Shown here: in pieces, positions 23,501-34,464 of the stretch
Layout of the letters: each line of letters starts with the position of its first letter
Position numbering within the stretch: the first letter of the stretch is position 1
DNA from: Anthoceros angustus
Lineage: Eukaryota > Streptophyta > Anthocerotopsida > Anthocerotales > Anthocerotaceae
Reading direction: 5' to 3'
DNA: 64,000 bases
NCBI GenBank assembly: GCA_010909165.1
Contig: MU008164.1
Span: forward strand, 124,001 to 188,000
Notes under the pieces: generated by a model
Database searches by the model: none
What the model was told of the DNA's origin: nothing
Seen by the model: the letters and a program-made list of their open reading frames with translations, nothing else
Made by a program: the position numbers and the translations under genes

Positions 23501-24200
23501 CAAACCATAATGTCTCCTAAGACAGACCTGGGTAATTGAAAGCAAAACACTTATATGTAGTGCTTAGCAACATTTTTAAGTATCCATACAAATGAATTAT
23601 ACTAAGCCACATATAAGCAACCTTATCTGCTGTTGTTATCACCCTCGGATTCATAAGATGAGCCATTATAAGTCTTGTTCTTACAAGAGCCACTTCTTCT
23701 TTCTTAGTCCATTGGGTCCCGTCTTCTTTCAAATGTAGTCGTGACTCTAGGCTTGTGTAAAATTCTTGTGTATGTTGTTTCTTGATATTGAAAGTATGCT
23801 TCCGAGAAAGTTTGAGCAAATGGCGAAGTGTTTGTGATCAGGTCTTGGATTCTCAGCAATAAGATGCAACCACTTTTCCTAATGACGCTACATAGTCTCA
23901 TTGTCATGTATGTGCACTTTTTTCCATATTCGCTGTCCAACTTTGCTAGTGCTTTAGCAAGTTAGAAGTGAGTTCTCAAAACATTAGTTGTTAAGAACTT
24001 CCTAAGAATAAGACATGTAGACATCTTAGTCTTAGAGGTCTTTAGATAGTGAAATACAACAACCCTTCCTAGGAACCTACTACCCTCATAACCTATATTT
24101 TAGAGAGGGGATGGATTTTTCCCATCTCTTTTTTATAATAAAGTCTTCTTTTCCCTATATCTTAGAACAGAGTATAATATATATGTGTTAATACTATATG

Positions 24201-24900
24201 TATATACAACACTATACCTTTATTTCACATGCCTTAGAATAGTAATCATCCTCCCTCTATAATTAGAACTCGCCATAGACTAAAATTGTTTCTTTTGGTG
24301 GGAACATCAACTCATTAATTCACGGCTATGTCTCGTGGTCTAAAAAGTCTTCATATCGCTTAAATAAATAGTTAAGCACAGTCAATTTTTTTGGACCTTA
24401 GCCATGGCCTCGGATTGCCCAAAATTCAAGCAAAAGAAGCAAATACTACAGGGTAAAATATTAGACATAAAGTCCATTTTCTACCAATTTATTCACCATT
24501 TTACGAGGGTTATGTAACCACCATGCGAACGCGCGAAGGCAACAACCAGACGCGCCTGCAGATCTTCCTGGAGCCTAAATATTGCGCTGGCCACTAAGAG
24601 CCCTGGAGATCCCACGAAACAAGCTGGGACTTGGAACCTGACATCTGGGTGGAGTGAGGCTCTCCGTCTGGGATACCCCAATGATAAAACAATGTGGGCT
24701 TGCTGGATCCGAAAGAGATGCGACCGCCTTGTGTTTTTCCATGTGCGTATGTCTACGCTCTACAATCACACGTGTGCTGTGGCTTACATTCTCATCAGAG
24801 ACCGCAATGTGCTGCCACAGCCCTCCTAAGATGCACGCGTTCCCGAGTCATGGAACTGAGTCGCAAGCTGATGAGAGTGCCCTGTTGATGCGTAGTTGAA
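24201..24900. other. intergenic stretch with a dispersed repeat
   Basis: No gene was recognised. About 24715-24810 belongs to a dispersed sequence (ACCGCCTTGTGTTTTTCCAT, then TCTACGCTCTACAATCACAC) also present at about 27105-27185 and 30465-30560, each time upstream of an E3 ligase family locus. Confidence 0.5.
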
Positions 24901-24934
24901 ATTGAAGACTAAGACAATCTGAATTCAGAGAAAC

Positions 24935-25450
24935 AGAAGAATACTATCTCCAGACGTGGTGGCCATTCTGGAGTTTTTGACTACGAGGAATACGAAAATA
25001 AGCTCCAACGTGGTGAGCGTCTGGTATTACTGACTCTGGGCAATCGAAGAATATCATTGAGAGGCAATGCACCGCCTGGCGTCGTATAGCACAAGTGGCA
25101 GCGACTGTGGGGGATACCCCACAGTTGAACTTCCCTGTCATCACCAGGGATTTCCTTCATCCCGTCTCGCACCGAAGACAATCTCGGGCTTGCACTGTAC
25201 AGGATCTGCTGTACCAAGGGTTGAAAGGATCGTGATGTCTATGCGACCAGTCAGGCAGCAACATCAGCTGGTAACCCTAGATGGATCACTGGGGTTGAGA
25301 CACCCTGAGGAGTTTGAGCTGGGGCAAGGATGTCAAGAGGGTGCCAGATGTGAAGCTGGTGAGCAGGCACTCAAAACGGCCTTGCTGGATAATCGATCCA
25401 GCTTTGTGACTGCTGCGGATAGTCAGGAGCAGCTGCTGCTGCCTTAAGTT
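24935..25450 (+). promoter_or_regulatory. leader region of the RING-less paralogue at 25525
   Basis: 25050-25210 matches the tRNA-like and leader block upstream of the intact gene (TAGCACAAGTGGCAGCG, GGATTTCCTTCATCCCGTCT). 25215-25450 matches the block just before its ATG (CAGGCAGCAACATCAGCTGG, GACTGCTGCGGATAG). The order is conserved, so this is the 5' region of the duplicate. Its original start site MAGGREE is destroyed (TCGCTGGTAGGGGTG). Confidence 0.6.
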
Positions 25451-25524
25451 TATCGTGGATCGCTGGTAGGGGTGAAGAACTTTTGAAGTCTTAGCACACT
25501 CATGATCATCCTAGGGCTTTACTG

Positions 25525-26810
25525 ATGGCCCACGTTGTAGTTGTCAGGCCAGGGGTTGTTTCTGATGAAGATCAGAGCGGGGGAGGGTATGAGAGTCTCA
25601 GTCTTTATTCAAGTACTGATTTCACATTTCGGGCCAAAGCAGCGTACAGGGAGTTTCAACGAACTTTGGACGGACTTCGACCTTTACGCGCAGGAGTTTC
25701 AAGGCTTGATGCAGCATGGGTAACACCCACCCCTGCTAGCAGCCTTCTCCCCAGGTCAAATGGAGCCTCAAGTACATCTGGCAGTACGCAAGAGATCTGG
25801 ACGAGTCCTTCAGCTTCTGGACGGCCATGGATCTCCTTTCTAGTCTTGCTCAAAGTGAGTGAGATTGTTGCCTCAATTTTAGTCCTTCATGTCTCCGGGG
25901 GTGAGAAGCCCCAAGCACCTCTACGTGTGTGGATTGCTGTCTATGCTGTTTACTGTCTTGCCAGTCTTCCTCTGCTGTACTGGCGCTATGTGCATCAGTA
26001 TGACTTCGCTTCCTACGTGCACCATTCATTGCTTCCTGCACATGAATCCCAAGAATATCCAAGGCTGCAAAATGCAAATCATCAGGGCACAGAGTCTTCA
26101 GGATCAGGGTACGTGCGTTCGCAGCTAGGGTGTACCGTCTTGTGCTGTATGTTGCTTCATATCATCAGTTGAAGCGTGCTGTGGATGTTTTAAATTTGCA
26201 GGTTTGTAATGGCAGTGGGAAGATTCGATATAGCTCTCCGTTGTTTCCTTCTTGTCTGGTTTGTGGTGGGAAATTTTTGGATCTTTGGAGGAGGAGGATC
26301 ATCCAGCGATGCTCCCAATTTGTACTGGTAATATTATGCTCATCGATCTGCAGGCTGGGTGGCCCCAAAGTGTTCTTTCATGATGCTAGCAAGCTTTCGT
26401 GTTGGAATCCAATGTCGTTGCGGTCTTTTTGAATGGGGCAGCCCAAGGATGCATGTGAAGTATGTGAACTAGTTGTGAAGTAAGCATATGCTTCTGCTTC
26501 CTTAGTTGGATGTGTGAGGAGGATCTCTCATAAAATGTCAGTGGAATGAGGGTGGATGCCTATGACAAGTCCATTTTTGCAGTTCAGCCTAATGTGAGTG
26601 CATGGTGTTCCTGCCTTGCTTTTGCGTGTCATGTGCATATGAATTTTTTCTATAACACGTGCGTTGCCTTGCCAACACAGGTGGTGTACTGTTCTCGTGG
26701 CTCTCGACTGGTTTGGATATGGATTAACATTTTCCTTCTGCGTGGGCTGTGCTTGCTGCTTATCTACTTGGCGATGGGATATAGCTGACCACTATGGCGT
26801 GAACTTCTAG
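25525..26810 (+). CDS. RING-less paralogue of the membrane RING-H2 E3 ligase (279 aa, three exons)
   Basis: Exons 25525-26108, 26202-26327 and 26681-26810 keep the intron positions, phases and GT-AG borders of the intact gene and join into 280 codons including the stop. The ancestral ATG is lost, so the start chosen is ATG 25525 ([15 protein letters not shown]), which aligns with an internal Met of the intact protein. It keeps membrane spans VSEIVASILVLHVS, the VYAVYCLASLPLLYW region, FVVGNFWIFGG and a fourth hydrophobic stretch in exon 3. Exon 3 has diverged strongly (ALDWFGYGLTFSFCVGC) and stops after GVNF, so the acidic linker and RING are absent. The whole spliced frame is open, which is unusual for a simple pseudogene. 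Confidence 0.5.
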
Positions 26811-27215
26811 GTCAGCAATACGTTTTATATAGTTGTGTAAATTATGGGGAGGCACTAGGAGTACGGGGGAACAGGTGTCGAGGGGCCTGGCTGCAGTCAC
26901 CATAGTGGTGGCTGTTACTGGTCCCGTTTATAATCGATTCTTGCGGTGTTTTGATTGGGGAGTGATCGTAAGGATTTTTGTGGTCAAGATTTGTGCTTGC
27001 TTGCTCATCACCCTGCTAAGGTAGCAGATCCAATATGCAAATGACTGCAAAGCAAAGCACTTCACAAGTTTATGGGAAGGTCGTCGAGGCTGAGAAGTGA
27101 AAGAGAACCGCCTTGTATTTCTGCATGCATGTATGTCTGCCCTCTGCCAGGACACGTTTGTTGAAGCTTTCATTCTCACCAGAGAACAGACAATTTGAGT
27201 TGATTTAAGAACACA
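26811..27215. other. intergenic, no gene recognised
   Basis: Downstream flank of the RING-less paralogue. It includes one copy of the dispersed repeat at 27105-27185. No coding evidence. Confidence 0.5.
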
Positions 27216-27216
27216 A

Positions 27217-27353
27217 GGGAGTTCCTCTGTGGGGGCATTCCTCCAACAGGGACGACCACTTGTGCTACGCGCTGCGCGTAGCGTGTAGCACATTCCTTCC
27301 TCTCCATGCCTTTCGCCTTCCACTTCACCACCACGTTGGGAGGTTTTCTTTTT
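27217..27353. repeat. inverted-repeat arm, partner at 28684-28825
   Basis: The reverse complement of this segment (CCTCCCAACG, GGTGAAGTGGAAGGCGAAAG, GTAGCACAAGTGG, GGAATGCCCCCACAG, GGAACTCCC) matches 28684-28825 in order. The arms flank the minisatellite and the transposon. The arm contains the tRNA-like leader motif of the E3 ligase family. Confidence 0.75.
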
Positions 27354-27394
27354 CCTCCTTCAATTTGACAACGATATTTCCAAACGTGCTGACC

Positions 27395-27583
27395 ACTCTG
27401 GAGGTCCACGAGCGAGAGGAATAGAAAAAACCATCTCCACTCTGGAGGTCCATGCGCGGGAGGAATAGAAAAAAAAATCTCCCTTCTGGATGTCCATGAG
27501 TGAGAGGAATAGGAAAAAAAATTCTCCATTTTGGAGGTGCATGAGCGAGAGGAATAGAAAAAAAAATCTCCATTCTGGAGGTC
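27395..27583. repeat. 44-bp minisatellite, left part
   Basis: Units with GGAGGTCCATGAGCGAGAGG followed by AATAG and an A-run start at 27400, 27444, 27488, 27533 and 27577, a period of 44-45 bp. Two further units at 28610-28690 continue the array on the other side of the inserted element. Confidence 0.93.
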
Positions 27584-28610
27584 TATGGAATACGATCTGG
27601 TCGCGCAGCATCTATATTTTTTAGGGTTATGGACAGAAAAAAATAGTCCCACCGTATGCGGTATGTCACGCATGACCACATCGGTCGGGGCTGCGATCCC
27701 CCGATGTACCGATGTCGTCAACCTACCCGATGATGCACACAAAGTTTTCACGATACACAGAAACTTTTTTTCTCTCGAGTTTAGGGTTGCATTTAGGGTT
27801 ATTTGCGCTCGCGCTATTGCGGCATGCGTCGCGCCAGATGCTGTAAAGGGTTGCGCTTGGCGCGTTAGGCTTTGTAATTGCGTTTACGCTGCACTCATCG
27901 TTTGTGTTTGCGGTGCGGCTAAGTGCGTTTGCCCTTGCGTGTGGGGCTTGCTGTGTTTGGCAATGCCGTGACTGTGGTCGCAACGCTTCCTGCGCCTATG
28001 GGGCTCTGTTCACATGGCACTAAGTACCCTGAAACAAGCTTGTACCAGAAGGACCAACAAAAGAAGGGCTTCCATGAAAACAATCGCACAGATACGAGGC
28101 TTGCACCCAAAAAAGCCTGTATTGCACACGTGTAAAGTTCAAAGGGCCTACTGGACCACATAATGCAACAGATCGATCTCGCCTACGCCCAGGCGTGGCT
28201 TCACCGGCCCACCGCAGTACTTGGCTCTCCTCGCCTCCCGCACTCGCACAATGTCGCTGCTAGGAAAAGCGGTACATATCGGGGAGGAAATGGGAACCGT
28301 GCACGCGGGCCACACTTGCGCCCAAAATTTGTGCATGTGTGTCTTGGCCGCTTGTTTAGCATGTATGTGTGGTAATTGGAACCCTAAAACCCTTATAAAC
28401 AAGAAAACATGTGCATGACACAATCGGAACACCAGGCTAACATTGTGTCATAGAAAGTTTTACCTGCACGAACCTACCGGGTTGATGTGTAATGGCATAT
28501 ATGGTATTATCGTGGCATCCGAAAGATGCAAAGGTATATTTCCGTACCATACACCCAAAAAAAACCAAAGTCACACACATGAACCCGAGTGACCAGATCG
28601 GTATTCCATA
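27584..28610. mobile_element. non-autonomous DNA transposon with terminal inverted repeats, 1,027 bp
   Basis: The left end is TATGGAATACGATCTGGTC and the reverse complement of the right end is TATGGAATACCGATCTGGTC, 19 matching bases with one single-base gap. The flanks both read GAGGTC (27578-27583 and 28611-28616), a 6-bp target-site duplication inside the 44-bp minisatellite. The interior has several TTTAGGGTT-like motifs and no transposase; its longest frame (128 codons) has no known domain. Because minisatellite units naturally contain GAGGTCC, part of the duplication could be pre-existing. The superfamily is undetermined. Confidence 0.75.
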
Positions 28611-28690
28611 GAGGTCCATGAGTGAGAGGAATAGAAAAAAAAATTTCCATTCTGGAGGTGCAGGAGCGAGAGGAATAGACAAAAAAAACC
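28611..28690. repeat. 44-bp minisatellite, right part
   Basis: Two units (GAGGTCCATGAGTGAGAGGA and GGAGGTGCAGGAGCGAGAGG, each followed by AATAGA and an A-run) start at 28610 and 28654, in the same orientation and period as the left part at 27395-27583. Confidence 0.9.
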
Positions 28691-29165
28691 TCCCAACGTC
28701 CTGGTGAAGTGGAAGGTGGAAGGCAAAATGAATGGAGACCGCATTGCAGCGCATACCATGTAGCACAAGTGGGGAATGCTGGTCCTGTTGGGGGGAATGC
28801 CCCCACAGGGGAACTCCCTTGTCAATCACTTCTGCCTGCAATTGCTTGCATCTCTTTGTAAAAGTAGTGCAATCAGCCAGAATCGGTCTTTTCATTTTAT
28901 TGTAAGCCCTATTCAGGTAGGAAAATTGTTGGATCTGGGGTAAACGATCTAGCAATGCTCCCCATTTGTATTGGCAATATTACGCTTATCTATGCGCGCT
29001 GCAGTCTGGGTGGTCTCTTTGAGTTCTTGCATCATCTATGCTTACAAGCACTTTGGAATCCAATGTCAATGTGAAGTGGCTTGCTTCTGAATTTTGTTTG
29101 GCAGGTGAAGGAATCAGGGCTAGTGTGGTTTTGAAATAAGCATATGCATCCACAGTCCTCATCTG
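28691..29165 (+). pseudogene. E3 ligase family relic (leader piece joined to exon 2/intron 2 piece)
   Basis: 28720-28850 matches the leader block of the family (TAGCACAAGTGG, CACTTCTGCCTGCA). 28918-29150 matches the end of exon 2 and intron 2 of the intact gene (GGATCT..., AGCAATGCTCCCCATTTGTA, GCAATATTACGCTTAT, GCACTTTGGAATCCAATGT, AATAAGCATATGCATC). Exon 1 is absent and the exon 2 frame is broken. It is a deletion derivative with no coding potential. Confidence 0.7.
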
Positions 29166-30340
29166 GTCTGACGTGACCTCTTGGACTGGATAGAAGAAGA
29201 AGAAAAGTCTATTATAGTCTAGGGATAAGCGGGGTTACTTCTTCCCCTATGTCGATTGTGCCCCTTTGACCGTTGGATGACTTCAAATAGTTTTGTCTGC
29301 AAGATATCCATAGAATGATAGCCCATAGAATATGCGAGGCACATCCAGTTATAGCCCCGATTTCTCCCCTCCTGGAGCCACCAATATATTTTGCATAGAT
29401 CGATCTGCAAATAGTGCGCATCCTAGCAGTTTAATAAAAAAATGGTTCTTGCATTCTTATCACAATTCATGTCACAACTCACCATCAATCCATGCTTGAA
29501 CTACACACCAAACAAATCAAAAGCACACATCTAGAGGGTGTGAGGTATACAAAAACGTACAAGAACCTTGAGAAAACATATTAGAGAGCAGTAAGGACGG
29601 TGTCGCTTCGACGGTGATCAGACAACAAGTCGACGGGAAAGCGGTGTCTACAGATGCTTGCCGTGCATCTCGACACATCATGCGCCTGGTGGAAGACCTA
29701 GGTAATTTCATGTCAATCAGCTTTGATTATTAACAGGCTAATGCTTTTTGCAATTTTGCAATTGTTGAGCAAAGCAGGATTTTCGAGCCGAAGAAGCAGA
29801 AGGCAAACGAACTGCTTTTAAGAGTTCAAGTCGCCTAAGGTACTCCTGGATATGCATTTCGAAGTCATCGAGGTATATTCAGACCTACAGTTGATATGCC
29901 AATGTGCGGGTATATATATGGCTTAGTGTGTTGCATGCAACTTAAGGAGAATGCATTGAAAAATCCCAAAACAAAACATCAGAAAAACTGCTATCTCACA
30001 ACGATAGATAAAAGTTCGTTCGACGCTATCCCAGGTTCGACGCTATCCCAAGCCTATCTTCTTGACAACTATCAGAGATTACATCACTGGCATAAGATTG
30101 CTCCGAAAAATTCATTCTGATGACGTAGAGACTACAAAAATTCATTCTTATGATGTAGAGACTACAACTTGTCGCCTAATGGAACTTAATGCCGTCGTCG
30201 ACACACTGCAAATTGCTTGCATCATGAAGAACGCCATCATCAGCGCACTACAAATCGCTCGCATCATGAAGAACGTTGTTGTAGAACTTGCTGTAGACAT
30301 TCCTGAAGCATATTTCACTGATCAATTGAAGTCCTAACTG
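29166..30340. other. intergenic stretch with two small duplications
   Basis: No gene was recognised. A direct repeat of about 29 bp, AAAATTCATTCT(G/T)ATGA(C/T)GT plus AGAGACTAC, occurs at about 30108-30167. A 51-bp-spaced pair with GCATCATGAAGAACG follows at about 30218-30275. Confidence 0.5.
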
Positions 30341-30689
30341 GTGATTCAACCCACTTCCAACCAATTGCAAGTTGTTGAGACTTTGAACCTCATACATGGA
30401 TTGGGGGAATATCCTCTAGGTAGAATACCTAAGGCCAATGTCGACGAACAAGAATCGAATGAGATAAACCGCCTTGTGTGTCTGCATGTGTGGATAATGG
30501 TAAGTCTACCCTCTACAATACACGTGTGTTGCGGATTTTCATTCTCAACACAGGACAGAATGTACATGCAACCGCTCATAAGATGCAGACGTTACCAAAC
30601 GGAGTTGATGTATGTGTGTATGTCATTCATGATATGTACGCGTTCAAATTGAAGAAACAAAGTTCAAACCGGAGTTAATGATTGAGAGG

Positions 30690-31290
30690 CTATGCACTGC
30701 CTAGCGCCGTGTAGCCCGAGTGGCAGCGCCTGGCGGGCGCTCGCTCAGTACCGGTCGGCGGTCGCGACCGGCGAGGGTTTAAACCGCGACCTGCGGTTTT
30801 GTGACCACCTGACAAGAGTGACCTGGTTCCGGGTCGTCCATTTGTGTTGACGCCGTGGGCGTCGGTCGATTGGTGTGTGGGGCCATCGATCTGAGTCGGG
30901 CGCTGGGCTGGGCTGGGCATGGCTTGCAGCGGCATCACCACTTCTGCCTGCACTTGCCTGCGTCTCCACCGGGATCTCCTTCACCACATCTCGCACTGAA
31001 GCACATCGCCGGGCTCGAACCCGGGTTCTGTCTCTACCGGATCTGCTGGATTTGCAGAATTGGAGCACCGGGGGCCCCTGCCTCCCCGGCCTGCGTGTGC
31101 GGAGCTCCAGAATTGGCTCAATCCCGGGGTTTGGCTTTGCTCTCGGAGGTGAGATTGGGGAGGAGAAATTTAGTGCCTGCGCATCAGAGCGGAGGTGAGT
31201 GTGGTGTGGATTGGGGTTTGCCGGGTGTCCGAATGTGTTGCTGGAATGAGGGGTTTGCAATTCAGGGGTCCGGCAGGCCTGGGTGGTGCT
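30690..31290 (+). promoter_or_regulatory. upstream and leader region of the intact E3 ligase gene
   Basis: 30690-30790 has a tRNA-like A box (TAGCCCGAGTGGCAGCG) and a B-box-like GGGTTTAAACC, as in the related loci at 25065 and 28745. 30940-31290 is the leader block shared with 14560-14190. A donor GTGAGT at 31195 ends the conserved part, so the leader is probably spliced to an exon near 32300-32460, the second conserved block. GGGCTCGAACCCGGGTTC at about 31015 is a perfect short palindrome. Confidence 0.5.
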
Positions 31291-32254
31291 GGACCCCCGC
31301 GGATTTCGGCCATCCAGCTCCAGCGCACCGTGACAGGGTGTGTTGCTGGCGCTGAATCTGGGTGATGCATGGGGGATTAGGGTTGTGACGTGCGGACTCG
31401 GGGTGTGGAGTGCGCAGTAGGGTAGGATGTTTTGGAGGAGGGATGAGGTCTCCAGTGTATGGAAATTGTGGTGGAATTGGGTTTTGAAAGTATCCGGTGC
31501 GCAGATTGTCGTCATGCTGTCTTCTTGTATGGTATGAATGTGTCTATTTGCACCAGGGCGCTAAGCCCTTCTCGTGCCCCAAGGGAAGTTGTGCATGCAG
31601 GTTTAGTCTCCACGAGATGCAATGCAGTCTGTGTTTGTAGTATGGCCGCGGGCTGGATGAGCACTGTGGGTGTCTTCTTGGTGCCATGATACGTTATGGA
31701 GAAACCATGCTCACTGCCCTTCATGAGGTGCTCATGGTGGCGGGGAAGACTGAAATGGTTGGATTTCCCGTTTTTGAATGATTTGGCTTTCCAGATCGAG
31801 TGTTTCGGTGGCATCTTGTATTATGGTATGCTTTTGTATTCTGTGCGCATATTGTGCATGTCGTCATCCTTACAGTAAGCAGAGTGCTTGAGCCCTGATC
31901 CTTTATGACTTTGTGGTTAAGTATTTATGCTAGGAGAAGCGTCTGATTATGGGTCAAGTTCGTTCTCTGGTACCAGAAAGACTGTCAGGCTGACGCTCAC
32001 CTTCTTGCCGTCCTGTGTAGGGATTCACACACCCCGCCTATGATGATTACATAATGTGTAAAAGTCTGGCGCAGGCTCTTTGGTCTGGAAGCAGCTATTT
32101 CTCGGGGAGCTTGGAGCAATCCAGAGTGTCCTCCTGGTGATGGTTGCAAAGACGTGTGCCATCGATGCTATCGGCTTCTATGCCCCCCGGGCAAAAGTCT
32201 GAATACAGATGCACTAGGACAACGGCGGTTTCCAAAAAACTAGATTAACGGTTG
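31291..32254. other. probable 5' UTR intron of the E3 ligase gene
   Basis: This segment has no counterpart in the minus-strand copy, where the two leader blocks adjoin. No gene was recognised inside it. Confidence 0.4.
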
Positions 32255-32460
32255 AAAAGATCATGATGTGCATGCGACCAATCAGGCAGCAACATCAGCT
32301 TGTTACATAGGGTTGAGACATCCTCGGGAGTTTGAGCTTGGTCAAGGATCAAGGGTGTGCCTGATCTGAAGTTGGTGGGCAGGCACAGAAAACTTGCTGA
32401 ATTGATTACCCAGCATTGAGACTGCTGCGGGTTGTGTCAGCTGCTGCTGCCTTATTGTCG

Positions 32461-34464
32461 ATGGCTGGTGGGCGTGAAGAATTTTTGGAGTCCCAGCACA
32501 CTGATACATATCCTCTACTGATGGCCCATGCTTCTGCTTCTACTTCAGACTTGGATCACGTTGTAGTTGTCAGGCCAGGGATTGTTTCTGATCAAGATCA
32601 CAATGGGGGACACTATCAAAGTCTTAGTGGCGCTTCTGATTCCCAGGCCGAATCAGTGGTGGTTCCTGTAGGAGCGTTAAATGGACGTCCATCTGGAAAC
32701 TCGGTTTTAAGGCCTGATGCAGCAGCGGCAACACCAACCTCTGCTGGCACCTTGCCCCCGAGGTCAAATGGAGCCTCAAGTGCATATGGCGGTACACGGC
32801 AGAGGACAAGTCCTTTGAATTCTGGACCGTGGATCTCCTTTGAACTCTGCATCACAGTGAGCCAGATTGTTGCCTCCATTGTAGTACTTTCTATCTCCAG
32901 GGACGAGAAGCCACAAACACCTCTCGGTTTGTGGATTGCTGGCTATGCTGCTGGCTGTCTTGCCACTCTTCCTCTGCTGTACTGGCGATATACTCATCGG
33001 TATGTCCGTCTTCGGGATCAGGACACTCTCCCAACTTCTTCAACCAACCCTCCTGCTCACACCTCCACTCCCTCTAATGACACATCGTCCTACGTGTCCC
33101 TTTCATTGCCTGCTGCACATGATGAAGAATCAGAAGGGGATCCAAGGTCGCAAAATGCAGATAATCAGGGCACAGAGAGTTCTGGTTCAGGGTACGTTCA
33201 CAGCTAGTGCATGGTCTTGTCATATTGCCCTTTGCTTGCCTTTCCTGCTTCTCACCAGCAGTTGAAGTGTGCTGTGGATCTTTTGCAGGTTTGAAACAGC
33301 GGTGGAAAGATTCAAAATAGTTCTCGATTGTTTCTTTGCAGTCTGGTTTGTGGTGGGAAATGTTTGGATCTTTGGTGGACGATCATCGTCCAGCAATGCT
33401 CCCAATTTGTACAGGTAATGCTCATCTCTGCGCACTGCTGTCTGGGTGGTCCCACGTGTTCTTGCATGATGCTTGCAAGCACGTTGGAAGCCAATGTGGT
33501 TGTGCACTTTTTGAGTGGCTTTGTATTGACTTTTTGGTTTGGCAGCCGAAGGATGCATGTGAAGCATTAGAGCTAGTTGTGAAATGAGCATATGCATCTG
33601 CTTCCTTAGTTGGATGCGTGAGTGAGGATCCCTCGTCAAACGTAAGCGGAATGAGGCTGGATGCATATGACAACTTGAATTTTTGCAGTTAAGCCTGATG
33701 TGAGTGCATGGCATTCCTGCCTTGCTTTTGCATGTCATGTACGGATGAAGTCTTCTATAACACGTGCGTTTCCTTGTCAACACAGGTTGTGTATTGTTTT
33801 CTTGACTTTCAGCTGCATTGGGTATGCAATGCCATTTATCCTCTGTGCGACCATATGTTGCTGCCTACCTTGCATCATCGCTCTGCTGGGCTTCCGGGAG
33901 GAGGACAGGCAGGGGCGTGGAGCTTCAGAGGAAGCTATATCAGCATTGCCAACTTACAAGTTCAAGGCCAAGGGTGGAAGTCAGGATGGCAAGGCTAAGG
34001 AGGACACTGAGTCAGACACTGAGGCTGCAGGGGAGGGTGGCATTGTTGGATTCGGCACAGATAATGAACGAGTCGTCTCGGCAGAGGATGCAGTGCGTCT
34101 ACTTTCCTGCTAATTAACTTGTGCCCTGTTTTGGATTTGTGGTGGTGAATTGTACAGTAGCGGGCATAGTTGGTTCTAGTTCTAGTTCTAATTGATGTTT
34201 CCTTCCTTGAACCTGGATGCACAGCTGTGCTGCATCTGCCTGGGCAAGTACAAGCATGAGGTGGAGTTGAGGGAGCTTCCGTGTTCGCATCATTTCCACG
34301 TCGAGTGTGTTGACAAGTGGTTGAAGATTAATGCTTCTTGCCCCTTGTGCAAGAAGGAGGTTGGAGGAGCAAGCGAGACCCAAGATCAGGCCAGTGAGGC
34401 AGCTGAAGAGAGGGACGCTGCACAAACTGCTACAGGAGCAGAGGTGGCTGCCAGATCTGGTTGA
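32461..34464 (+). CDS. membrane RING-H2 E3 ubiquitin ligase, At1g63170/At1g12760-like (467 aa, four exons)
   Basis: Exons are 32461-33191, 33289-33414, 33786-34092 and 34225-34464, all with GT-AG introns; they sum to 468 codons. The start is the ATG of MAGGREEF, because upstream in-frame codons are not ATG. A Ser-rich polar N-terminus (to about residue 120) precedes membrane spans around [49 protein letters not shown] and [27 protein letters not shown] motif and an acidic linker follow. Exon 4 is the RING-H2 with C390, C393, C408, H410, H413, C416, C427 and C430, all present. The family transfers ubiquitin from E2 enzymes at membranes; targets are unknown. It is the only complete member among four related loci here. 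Convergent with the SPD1-like gene. Confidence 0.92.

Larger units (their letters stand above)
19195..24200. repeat. long tandem array, four units of up to 1.7 kb
   Basis: AGATGAGCCATTATAAGTCT marks the units at 19201, 20918, 22529 and 23656, giving periods of 1717, 1611 and 1127 bp. Unit 3 lacks a middle section (the AATAAGATGCACCC to GAACATATAGACATC region). Unit 4 is cut after about 24060-24190. Units share GAACAGAAACTGGACATATA, AATTCCATATGGTATGCAAA and nested repeats. The identity looks high, with single-base and short indel differences. Short minus-strand frames (for example 22249-21965 and 23370-23086, identical in sequence) are copies of each other, not evidence of genes. No LTR, TIR or transposase was seen, so it is best called a satellite-like array of unknown origin. 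Confidence 0.92.

Noticed and set aside
24493-24900. Overlapping 60-80-codon frames on both strands
   Set aside because: No motifs, mutual overlap and location in the dispersed upstream repeat.
27176-27751. 191-codon minus-strand frame with FFLFLSLMDLQ-type repeats
   Set aside because: It is the 44-bp minisatellite read in one frame and runs into the transposon; no start context or domain.
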